Part shown: positions 25,399 through 35,073 of the stretch, piece by piece
Layout: the number at the start of each line of letters is the position of its first letter
Numbering within the stretch: the stretch's first letter is position 1
NCBI RefSeq assembly: GCF_003945595.2
Contig: NW_024104406.1
Span: forward strand, 868,001 to 932,000
Direction of reading: 5' to 3'
Origin: Pipra filicauda
Taxonomy: Eukaryota > Chordata > Aves > Passeriformes > Pipridae
Length of the DNA: 64,000 nucleotides
Program-made: the position numbers and the translations under genes
The notes under the pieces: model-generated
Databases searched by the model: none
What the model was told of the DNA's origin: nothing
What the model saw: only the letters and a program-made list of their open reading frames with translations

Positions 25399-28300
25399 GT
25401 TGTAAATAAAAGTGTTGAGTCAAGCAGTGCCTGGGGAGAGCCTGTTCAGCTTTGAGGCTTGAACATGTGTGCAGGTAAGTGGGGAGCAGAGCTGTCCTCT
25501 GTACCTCATCCCGTGTGTGAGTGGGCTGAGTCCCTGATGCCCGGGAATGGTTTGTTCCTCCATGAGGGCTCTTTTGAAGTTCCGCATAGCCGGGCTGTGG
25601 TGTCACTGCCTTCCCTGGGACGTGGTGATCCCGTCCTGCAGCTCCACTTTGGCACTGCTCAGGTATTTATTCCACTTGATTTCCCTCGAGGTTGGCTGTG
25701 CTGTTGCTGCCGTGCTGCCTACATGGAGTTTACTTGTTGTTGTAATATGGGGCTTTGAGTTTATTGAAGAAAAGACCTTAAGGAAAGGTTTTAGAGATAA
25801 CCCTTCTTTTTCCCAAACCATGAATTGATGAAAGGCATAGTGAAAGTAATCTTGCAGAGGTGTTGCTGGGGAAAAGAAAAGCCTGGTGACTTTTCTCTGA
25901 TAAGAAAATACCTTACTAATATTTACAGATAGCTGGGCTGCTCTGAACTGAATTAATTTCCTGGGAGATCAAAATGCAGCACATGCTTTGTAAGTGAACC
26001 AGGAACCCCTGGCTCCTGTCTGCTTTTCTGTCAACAGATGATTTGTCTGGTGTGGTCAGGAGACAGAGCCCTCAACACAGCTTGGGGACACCAGGTAAAT
26101 GGCACCCAGGTAGGAGGTGGCCCCGTGGCAGTGTTTGGAAAGTTGTTGTCATCAGAAATCAATGAAAGCTGTGGGGATTGACAGGAGTATCTGTCAGGTA
26201 AGGGGGGGAAATGCATGGATGTGATCTTTGGCACCTCCTGCCTCTGCCATGTGAAATTTGGGAAGAAGCTGCCAGAATTGTGGGGCCTTCACCACGTGTT
26301 AGGATGGGTTCTGCAGCTTCCCAGTGCTGCCCCAGCCACGGCCCCAGCCTACGCTGCAGAGGACACACGGACCAGAGCTGGGGTGTCCAGTGGTCCCAGT
26401 CCCTTGCAGGACAGGGAGGTGCCTTTTGCAAGGTATCAGTGCTGGATTTGGGGCATTTCTCTGACCTCAGGTTTTCCAGGTGCAATGTTCCTGCTCCCTC
26501 TCAGGCTTGGCTGGAGGAGGATGGGGGGGAACAGACCCTGGCTATCCCACTATGAGGCTTGTTCTGGGACAGATGAAGGGCTCTGGTAATGGTTGGAGCA
26601 CAGAGGGCTGATGTCTTTGTGAGGGTGGGGGGTTAGTTCTCATATTTCTTAGATTTGGGGGGAAAACACCCCCCCCTTTTTGCCTTCTTCACACTGTCCT
26701 TGCTGATGATGAGTCCCAGCCTTCCTTAGCTGCTGGAGAGCAGAGGTGTTGGATGCTGATGGCAACAAGGCTGGGTGGAAGGACTGGGCAATGCCTGGGA
26801 AGGATGTGGAAACAAAGCAGGAGGAAAGGAGAAGGAAAAGGCCTCATTTTCCATGTGTGGGGGCAGGGAAGTCCTCTCCAAGGGCCTGGAGCACAGCTCA
26901 GCCTACCAGCTGGCTCTTCATCCCTTCCTGCCCCAAAGGCAATGCAGCTGGAACAAAGAGGAGCCTTTTCATCCTGCAGTGTCTGCTCCAAGGCAGGCTC
27001 TGGAAAAACCTCTGTGATCAGGGCAGAGTCATATCCCTGCTCCTGAGGGGCCCTGGGGCAAGTGAGGAGGCAGGGAATGACAGGGAATGACGTGGACTTA
27101 AACCCCCCCTTAATGTGCTCTGACTCTGCTCCTGGGAATGGGATCCACCAAGGATCTTGCCTGAGCTGTGCCCAGCAGAGCAGAGGTCTGGGGAAGGGCT
27201 CCAGGGCAAGGATTGCTCCCACCACTGCTGCAAATTTAATACCATTTTAAAAAATAAACACCTTTGGGGCTGGAGAGGCTGCATGGGCTTGGCTGACTGC
27301 CAGGCACAGCAGGCAGGAGCCTGCCCTTGGCACGCACATGTGTTGGGAAGGCTCTCCTAAGCTTTCTTGGGAATGCAGACCCCCGTGCTGTGGGATGGCC
27401 CCTGTGCTCACCCTCCCTCATTACCCCTTGCAGACCTCTCATGATGATTTTGCACCAGTTTGGGCAAAACTAAGTCAAGGTGGTTGCAGTGTTGGCTTTG
27501 TCCCCACTCCCCAGTGCATGTTCCCACCCTTCCCTTGCACTGGGGCTCCCCAGTGGGGATCTGGGGTGCTGATCCTGATAAATTGTTAATTTTGCAGTGG
27601 GAATAGTTATCTGCAGTAGTGGGAACACAGCACTGGCAGCCCAGGCCTCTAGCATTTCTAGCTATTGGCATCCTGGGTTTTATCCAGATTTTAGGATGCA
27701 TAAAAGCTCCCTGAATTTAGGGAAAACCATCTGCTGCAGCTGGTCTGAACTGAGAGACAGATGAAGCCTCTGAACCTCCATTTTGGGCATCTCCTGGTGG
27801 TGGGGGCTTGCTGGGTCTGTGTTTGGGAAGGAGAGGGATGGTGCACACCTGGGTGCCACCAGGTGTAGGGTCAGGGTCGGCTGGGTGTGCACTGCACCTG
27901 GAACTCATCCCATTTTCACCAGCTTCCTGCTGGGATGGTGCTGCATCTGGAGCCCGTCCTGGGCTCTCAGCCTATGAATGACCCTCGTGTGCTGCGAAAA
28001 TGCCGAGCTGCCTCCAGAGCAGCCTCTGCCACACACAGACCTAAAACATCTGGTGAGTGACTCACTGGCCCCAGCCCCGACCCTGTGTCTCGGGACAGCC
28101 TCATCCCACGTGTTCCAGCTCCGCTCCTCTGAGTGAGCGGGACTGAGGTTATCCAGACGCAGCCTCAGCAAAAAAGTCTTGGGTGTCCCAGCTTGGTGTT
28201 GTGGTGCTGGTTTTCTCTTGGGACTGACTCACTGCTCGGCCTCCAAAACCCCTTCCTGCTCCTCCAGACCCTTTGTTTTTGCCACTGTGACATTCCTCGC

Positions 28301-28435
28301 ACTTGTTTGAGGAGCCAGAGCTGTTTTCCATCTGCCCGAGGATCCTGCAGGACAGTAGCTGCACCCATTGAGGTGATGCAGTTACCACCATGTGAATCCA
28401 ACCGATGTTTCCAAAGGGCTCCAAGAGGGATGATC

Positions 28436-28617
28436 AGGATAGAACAGGTTGCCCAAAATAACTGTGGCTGCCCCATCCCTGGAAGTGTCCAAGGCTGGGT
28501 TGGATGGGGCCTGGAGCAGCCTGGGATAGTGGAAGGTGTCCCTGTCCGTGGCAGGGGGTGGAACAAGATGAGCTTTAAGGTCCTTCCAACCCAAACCATT
28601 CTGGGATTCAATGATCT
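28436..28617 (+). repeat. CR1 3' end, plus orientation
   Basis: About 180 bases with the blocks 'gctgccccatccctggaagt' and 'gtggaaggtgtccctgtccg', ending 'caacccaaaccattctggga' followed by a decayed tail unit. Confidence 0.92.
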
Positions 28618-29404
28618 TGGCAGGTTTGGGGGATGGAAATTGGCACATAGCCAGGGTGGGATTTACCCTCCATCCCCCTGTCTTGTGCTGAACCCATCCT
28701 GAAGACGCTGAGTGGAAATACAGGAGAGCCTCCTGGGCATCACATGTTTGATTCCTACATCCTTAGCAGCTGGAAACTGGTGCTGTGCAGCATGGGAAGG
28801 GGAAACATCCACGCAAGCCTCTCTGGGATGCCCAGAGCTCACCCACATGCTGTGGACACCTTGTTGGGAGGCTCTGGATTTGCCCCAGCACATCCATCCG
28901 TCCTCTCCAGCTCTCCCTCCTCCCCTTGATCGAATGCTGGCTGAGCATGAAATTAAACTTGCAAATTGCAGCCCTTTCTGTATTTTTTCGGGTCATTATT
29001 ATGCACATTTCTTATGCACATACCTTGGGTACTGCAGGGTTTGAGGAAGGAAAATCAGCCAAAAATAATCATTTGGAATGGAGAACATCTACTATTTCAG
29101 TTCCTCCCCGGAAGCCCTTTCATTGTTAATTATGAGCAGACTTGCAAGCAGCACATATTTTAATTTTTAGCATGTTTTGATGTTAAAAATCTGCCTTTGT
29201 TTCCAAGATCCTTGGTTTTTCCTGGGTTTCTATTTAACACTAAGAAAGCTCCAGGTGCTCAGATGCTCACTTTGTACCTTCAAAGACCAACAGAAGCAGA
29301 GAGGCACTTGTGGCTAAGATATCAAAGCTGTGATGCTGCTTTTATCGTGTGAACTGTTGGGAGAAGGGACAAAGTGATGACGCTGTGATGGTGTGAAGCA
29401 CTGC

Positions 29405-29733
29405 CCTGGGGACTCCAAAAGAGCTGGAGAGGGACTTGGGACAAGGGCCTGGAGAGATGGGCCAAGGGGGAATGGCTTCCCACTGCCAGAGGGCAGGGTT
29501 AGATGGGATATTGGGAAGGAATCCTTCCCTGTCAGGGTGGGGAGGCCCTGGCACAGGTTGGCCAGAGAAGCTGTGGCTGCCACAGCTGGAGGTGTCCCTG
29601 GAGGTGTCCAAGGCCAGGTTGGACAGGGCTTGGAGCAACCTGGTCTAGTGGAAGATGTCCCTACTCATAGCAGGGGATAAAATGGGATGATCTTTAAGGT
29701 CCCCTCCCACCCAGTCCATTCCATGATTCTATG
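29405..29733 (+). repeat. CR1 3' region, plus orientation
   Basis: About 330 bases beginning near 'ctggagagggacttgggaca' and running through the full CR1 3' UTR to 'ccattccatgattctatgac'. It contains a local duplication of 'ggaggtgtccc' in place of the usual 'ggaagtgtcc' block. Confidence 0.93.
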
Positions 29734-30944
29734 ACATGGCTCCTCAGCCGGAGCTGGCACAGGATGGGATCACGGAGCCGCTCTGCACACCCAGCACTGC
29801 CCATTGCAGGCTGGGCATGGAAAGAGAAACCTGCTTGATTTGCAGGGCACATCTATGAATCGAGAGCAGGGCTCCCCATTTAGTCACAGCCTTCTGAAGC
29901 ACATTGGCCTCATCCTTTCCCGTTCCTGCTGCTCTCCCCCTTTGGTGCCGGGGTCAAGCCGTGCAGCCTTTTACCAGCTCCAGCACTGCAAAATCCTTCC
30001 TTGCCTGCAAGGGGGTAAAAGAAATGAAATGGTTTTAAATATAGCATGTCTTGGGTTATTTTTACTCGCCTTTTAATTTTAAGCTCTCCAGGTTTGGTCG
30101 TTCCAGCTTTCCTCTGTAATCAAAAGGGTGAGGAGCTTCCTTTGCTCTGGAGCAATGAAAGACCCAAACCTCCCACACAGGCACCTGGCTCTGGAGCACA
30201 GACTGCAGCTGATGGAGCCCTGGGAATCCACTGGATCCTTGGAGAAACAGTAAGAGCTGCTGGTGTTGAGAAAATCATGTTAAAACCCAGAAACTGCATC
30301 CTTTGGGGAACATCTGTTGTGTGTATGCTGCTGAAAAATCACTCGGCTCCCTCCCAGTGCCCTGCTCTTCCTCTTCCTCCTCTTCTTCCTTCCCTGCCGT
30401 GCTCTCTTCCCAGTCTCCCTGCGGATGCATCCCTCCATGCGTGTCAGGAGCAGTGCTGGGTGTCCGAGGCCCTATAAAAGGAGACATTGTGTGTGTGGGA
30501 GCATGGGAGGAGGCTCAGCACTGCAGCTCTGCCCCGGCCAAAAGCGATCTGCTGGGCTGTGGGAGCGATGGTGGGGACCCCCAGAGCACAGCTGGGCTGC
30601 ACCCCCCGGAAAGCAAACCCCAAAAGGTGGTGAGAGGGGTTTTCCAAGGAAACCGTGCTCCCTTTGGGTGGCTGATGCAGGAGGGAGGCTGCCCTGATGC
30701 TTCTGTGACTGAGGTCTTGCTGTTCTAGATGGGGGACTCTTATGGGTGTCTCTTTCCAGTGCCACGGCTCCCAAATATTTGGGGGTTCCCCCTCTAGACC
30801 CAGGCAGCACTTTCTGCCCAGCACAGCGTGGGGTTGCTAATGCCTCTGGGCGCCGGTGTGGGTAAATCATTAGCCAGGTTTTTCCTGGGAAGCAGCCTGG
30901 TCTCTGCAGGGCAAACTCAAGCAAGCCACCTTTTGTTCCTGGCT

Positions 30945-32215
30945 CTGTGCACCCCATCCCGAATTTGAGGTCTCCAAAATCCCTGGTTCACGCACCCCAG
31001 TCCCCTGGGTCTGCATCTCCCAGCTCTGAGGGTTGGCTCCATGCACCCTGTTCTCCCAGCCCTGTGCACCCCCACACTCCCTACATCTGTGTACCCCAAT
31101 CCTCTGCACTGGTGTGTCCTGGACCCCCAACTCTGTGTATCCCAACATTCCCATCTTCCTGTGCTCTGGTCTCCTGGCTCCATGCACCCCTGTGCCCTGG
31201 GTTATGTGTACCCCAGTTCCATGCACCCCAATGCCCAGGCCATGTGTATCCCAATCCCCTGGCTCTATAAGCTCTACTTCCCCAACTCTGTGCCCCCCAA
31301 TACCCAGGCCATGTGTATCCCAATCCCCTGGCTCTATAAGCTCTACTTCCCCAACTCTGTGCCCCCCAATACCCAGGCCCAGCATGTACCCCAGTCCCTT
31401 GGCTGAATGCACCCCAATGCCCTGTCTCAGTGTACCCCAAATCACCTGGCTCAGTATACTCCAACCCTTCCAGCTCTGCACCCCAATCCCCCAGCACCAG
31501 ACACCCCAATACCCTGGCTGAACATATCCCAACCCTCCTGGCTCTGTGCATTCCAGTTCCCCAGCCCTGTGCACCCCAATCCCCCTGGCTTGCTGCCCCC
31601 AACCCTCCCACCTTAGTGCACCTCAATCCCCCAGCGTCAGACACCCTAATCCATAATCTGTGGCTCTGTGCACCCCATTCCTCTAGTCTGGTGTTCCCCA
31701 ACTCTCCCAGCTCCGTGTACCCCAACCCCCTGGCCCCATGCACCCCAATCCCTCTGGTTCAGTGCTCCCCAAACCCCCATGCCTGCGCACCCCAATCCCG
31801 CAGCCCCGTGCATCCAATCCCCTGGCTGAACTCACCCCGCTCTCTCGGCCCTGTGCACCCCAATCCCCCAGCTCCAGGTTCCGCAGTCCCCCAGCCCCGT
31901 GCTCGCCAACCCCCCAGCTCCTCAATCCTCCAGCTCCAGGCTCCTCAATCGCCCTGGCCCAGTGCTCCCCAATCCCCCAGCCCCGCTCTCCCCGATCCTC
32001 CAGTCCTGCTCTCCCCAATCCCTCAATTCCAGGCTCCCCAGTCCCCCAGTTCTGTGCACCCCAATCCTCCAGCCCCGCTCTCCCGGATCCCTGAGTTCCA
32101 GGCTCCCCAATCCCCCAGCCCCGCTCTCCCGGATCCCTGAGTTCCAGGCTCCCCAATCCCCCAGCCCCGCTGTCCCGGATCCCTCAGTTCCAGGCTCCCC
32201 GCTCCTCAGCCCCGC
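30945..32215. repeat. C-rich minisatellite upstream of the CD276 promoter
   Basis: About 1.27 kb of imperfect tandem units of roughly 25-35 bases built around 'ccccaatcccccagctctgt' and 'gcacccc'. Within it a 69-base higher-order unit is repeated almost perfectly (from 31,241 and again from 31,310). The right end changes to 'caggctccccaatcccccag' units and runs straight into the CD276 CpG island. The minus strand is correspondingly G-rich. Open frames in several frames are a by-product of the biased, nearly stop-free unit. Confidence 0.92.
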
Positions 32216-32720
32216 TCTCCCCCGTGTCCCGCTCCAGGCTCCTCCCGCGCCGTTCCCGGCAGGAAGCAGCCGCAGCCAATCGGGCCGGGGCCGCCGCCCG
32301 GACCCCGCGCTGCCGCCGCCGCTGCCCGGTAAGTGCGGGGGGGCCCGCCCGGCTCGGGGGCGGCGCTGGGACCGCACCGGGGCCGGGGGGCTCGGGGGGT
32401 GCCGGGGGTCCGGCCGGGAGCGGGGCAGCCCCGCGGGAGGAGCCGCCGCCGCCCCCGCTGCCCCTCCCGCGGGCCGGGGCGCGGGACCCGGGCGGTGTTC
32501 CGGGAGGGCGGAATGAATGGGGCTCCCCCCGAGCCGAGCCCCGCCGGGGGGACACGGCGCAGCCGGGGCTGGGGGGCTCGGGGAGCCCCGGCGGATGTTG
32601 GGGGGGGTGTCGGGGTCCCCCCGTCTCGGTGCGGGCAGTCCCGGGGGGCAGGCGGTGGCCCCGTCGCTTCCCATGGCGGGCATGGATTCAGGGAAGGCGG
32701 CATCCCGGCATGCTTAGAAA
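32160..32720 (+). promoter_or_regulatory. CD276: CpG-island promoter of CD276
   Basis: About 560 bases of very dense CpG with runs of GC boxes follow the minisatellite. A CCAAT box lies at 32,276-32,280 (agccaatcggg). No TATA box is seen. The island is 2.3-2.9 kb upstream of the first coding exon and is the only plausible CpG promoter for CD276 here. Confidence 0.7.
32270..32328 (+). other. CD276: Candidate non-coding first exon end (donor at 32,329)
   Basis: A near-ideal splice donor, cccg|gtaagtgc, lies inside the CpG island at 32,328/32,329. It would join to the acceptor ttcttcag|ctcag at 34,940/34,941, which starts the exon holding the CD276 ATG. The 5' end of this exon is not defined by sequence; the CCAAT box is only about 50 bases upstream of the donor, so the true start and donor need RNA evidence. 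Confidence 0.45.
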
Positions 32721-32846
32721 TCCGATTTAAACCGCCCTATTTAGTATATTGGGCTGAACACACCCCACGCGTGGGACAAAATCCCGAGGGGAAGCGGTTG
32801 TTCCCCTTTTCCCTGGGCTGAGACAGGAGATACCCCCCTCCTTCCT

Positions 32847-33232
32847 ACCAAGTATCACCCCGAATTTATATTCTTTCCTCCTGCCAAATATCACCCCAAG
32901 TCCTTGTCCCTTCCTCCTGCCAAGTATTGTATCCCAAATCCTTGTCCCTTCCTGCCACCAAGTATCACCCTGAATCCTCATCCCTTCCTCCTGCCAAGTA
33001 TTGCACCCCAAATCCTTGTCCCTTCCTCCTGCCAAGTATTGCACCCCAAATCCTTGTCCCTTCCTACCACCAAGTATTGCATCCCAAATCCTCATCCCTT
33101 CTTCCTGCCAAGTATCACCCCGAATCCTTATTCCATCCTCCCACCAAGTATCACCCCAAATCCTCATCCCTTCTTGCCACCAAGTGTCACCCTGAACCCT
33201 CATCCCTTTTTCCTGCCAAGTGTCACACCTCA
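32847..33232. repeat. 36-37-bp minisatellite in CD276 intron 1
   Basis: About eleven imperfect copies of a 36-37-base unit, each starting with 'ccaagtatcacccc' or 'ccaagtattgcacccc' and ending 'tcatcccttcctcctg'. It lies a few hundred bases downstream of the CpG-island promoter, so minisatellites lie on both sides of the CD276 promoter. Confidence 0.93.
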
Positions 33233-34129
33233 GGGTGATAATTTGGCAGCTGATAATGTGGGTATTATAAAGAAAAAAGCTCTGTGATAGTAAATAAAAA
33301 ATAGGGAAGAGATGAGGTATGATTCCTGGGGAGATTTAGTTATTCCTTGGGTTTCTGGAGGATCCAACCATCCTGGCTTGCCTTCACAAGGGCATTCCTC
33401 TTCCAAGGAATGTGTTTGTGGAGTTCCTTACATCCCAATTTATGACAGAAACTCAGGTCTGGGACAGAGCCCATTCTTTGTCCCAGGATGACACCACAGG
33501 AATGGGGAAACTGAGTCATGGAAAGGAAAGACTCCCAGCTGCAGAAGGAGGACTGGGGACATGGGTGTCCCCTTCCCGTGACACCTCTGAGCGGGTCTGG
33601 CAGGACTTGTAGGTCACGAAACCCGTAAAATATAATTTATTTTAGCATCACCAGGAAAAGGGAAGAACTCCAAGGGAGATGAGTCATGGTTTCCCTCGTC
33701 TGGGCAGCTGAGTGATGCCCCATCACCCTCTCCTGCCACAGCTCCCTCCCTTCCCAGCTGCCTGGCATTGAGCACAAGGCTGGCTCTGGGCTTGTGCACT
33801 TGGGAAAAGGCAAGAGTCAGGTTTAAGAAAAAAGTTGGATAATTTGTTTTCTCCAAAGAGCCTCGTGCGTGGGACGGAAGGAGAGGGGATTTTGCCCCTC
33901 AGAGATCTTGGGACAAAACTGTACCTCAGCTACCCCCTGTTCCCTGTGCCTCAGTTTTTCTCCGTGCCTCAGTTTCCCCCGTGAGAGCTGAGCTGACCAA
34001 AGCTTCGGGGCTGCCTTTCCCTGATTGAGAGGAGTTTAAGGAACAAGGTGCCAATGGCCCACGTTGTTCCCACTACCCCCAGGCAACTGGTGCCACGACA
34101 TTGATTTATTTCAAACTTGGCTGTGTCGG

Positions 34130-34201
34130 TGCTAAAGGCTCCGGGCGGAGCAGGGGAGCTCTGGGTGCTAAAGGCTCCGGGCGGAGCAGGGGAGCTCTGG
34201 G
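34130..34201. repeat. Perfect two-copy 36-bp tandem duplication
   Basis: The 36-base unit beginning 'tgctaaaggctccgggcgga' occurs twice head to tail at 34,130-34,165 and 34,166-34,201 with no mismatch, which implies a recent duplication or slippage. Each copy contains an agggagctc-type block. Confidence 0.97.
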
Positions 34202-35036
34202 ATGTCCTGGGACAGGGATGGGACACGACAGCAGCGCTGCTGGCTGCGATACCCGGGGCTCATTTCTACTGTGAGGGAGGAACGCGGGTCACGAGCTCTT
34301 GGCAGGGCCGGGAGGGATGCTCAGGAATCCGGCCAGCGTAGCCAGCGGTGCCGGGCAGCTTGCCCTCACCTCTCCCCACATCCAGCTCTGAGACGCTCTG
34401 GCTCTATTCCCCACTTTTCGGGACAACCTCATGCCGGAGATTTTTCTGCTTTAGAACAGGGATGAACCTCCCAGCCCTCCAGCTGCTGGCGGAGCCAGGA
34501 ATCTGCAAACCTCTCCCGTTTAGCTTCTTCTGTTTAGTTTTTAGCAATTTTGGACACTGGGAGCGAGTTGCCTCCTCTTGGAGGACAGGGATGTAACAGC
34601 CCAATGCTGCTGCAGGGAAAAGCTGGGAAAGAGAGAAACAAAGGGGAGGAGAAGCAGGGAGGAAGGGAAGAGGCTCACGTGGCTTCCCCAGGGCACCGGC
34701 CAACGCCTCCAGCACAAGAGCTGCCTCCGGCTCCATCGGCTCCCCGATGCTGGGGATGCAGCAATCCTTTGGCTGGTGCCAGGCTGGAGGTGAACCCCCT
34801 CCCAGGTTTTGTGACGAGGTGGGTGCTCTCTGGGGATGGCTGGTGTGGGATCCCCGGCCTGATGCTGGTCTCCTCCCTTCTCTTGCTCTTTATCCCTGGT
34901 TCCCAGCACCATCTCAGTGTTTCCTTCTGTTTTTCTTCAGCTCAGAGCTCTTGTTCCAGGAGAGAAGGCTCCCTGTGAGGACTCCCCGGGCTGTGCTTGC
35001 TCCCGCTTTCTTATCCAGACTTTGCTTCTGCCGAGG

Positions 35037-35073
35037 ATGTTCTTCCTGCTGCTTGTCCTGGGAGTGCTGGCAG
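35037..35073 (+). CDS. CD276: CD276 coding exon 1 (signal peptide)
   Basis: Encodes [13 protein letters not shown] up to the donor GGCAG|GTGAGTA. The exon starts at an acceptor at 34,941, giving 96 bases of 5' UTR before the ATG. The hydrophobic core is short for a signal peptide. I see no in-frame upstream ATG. Confidence 0.85.

Larger units (their letters stand above)
15970..30944. other. Intergenic region between the divergent NPTN and CD276 promoters
   Basis: I see no convincing protein-coding gene in this 15 kb stretch. It contains an (AT)n tract, six CR1-derived pieces, a CpG-rich patch near 21.4 kb, and one open frame of about 130 codons near 22.9-23.3 kb that I could not identify. 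The remainder is unique sequence without clear exon structure. Enhancers or a non-coding RNA cannot be excluded from sequence alone. Confidence 0.6.
32329..34940 (+). other. CD276: CD276 5' intron (inferred)
   Basis: The region between the candidate first exon and the exon with the start codon. Besides the minisatellite it contains an exact two-copy 36-base duplication, repeated 'cgtgcctcagtttcccc'-type words near 33,945-33,980, and otherwise unique sequence. No coding exon is apparent. Confidence 0.5.

Noticed and set aside
30870..32683. Several open frames of 205-253 codons on both strands with repeating Gly/Trp/Gly or Pro/Ser motifs
   Set aside because: They are translations of the C-rich minisatellite and CD276 CpG island in every frame. 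The repeat unit lacks stops, so the length is not evidence of coding.
32727..33203. Minus-strand repetitive open frame of 158 codons
   Set aside because: Translation of the 36-37-bp minisatellite; the period shifts frame, so the protein repeats are inconsistent.
32847..33232. Regularly spaced direct repeats resembling a CRISPR array
   Set aside because: Units are contiguous and diverged without unique spacers, and this is vertebrate intron DNA; it is a minisatellite.
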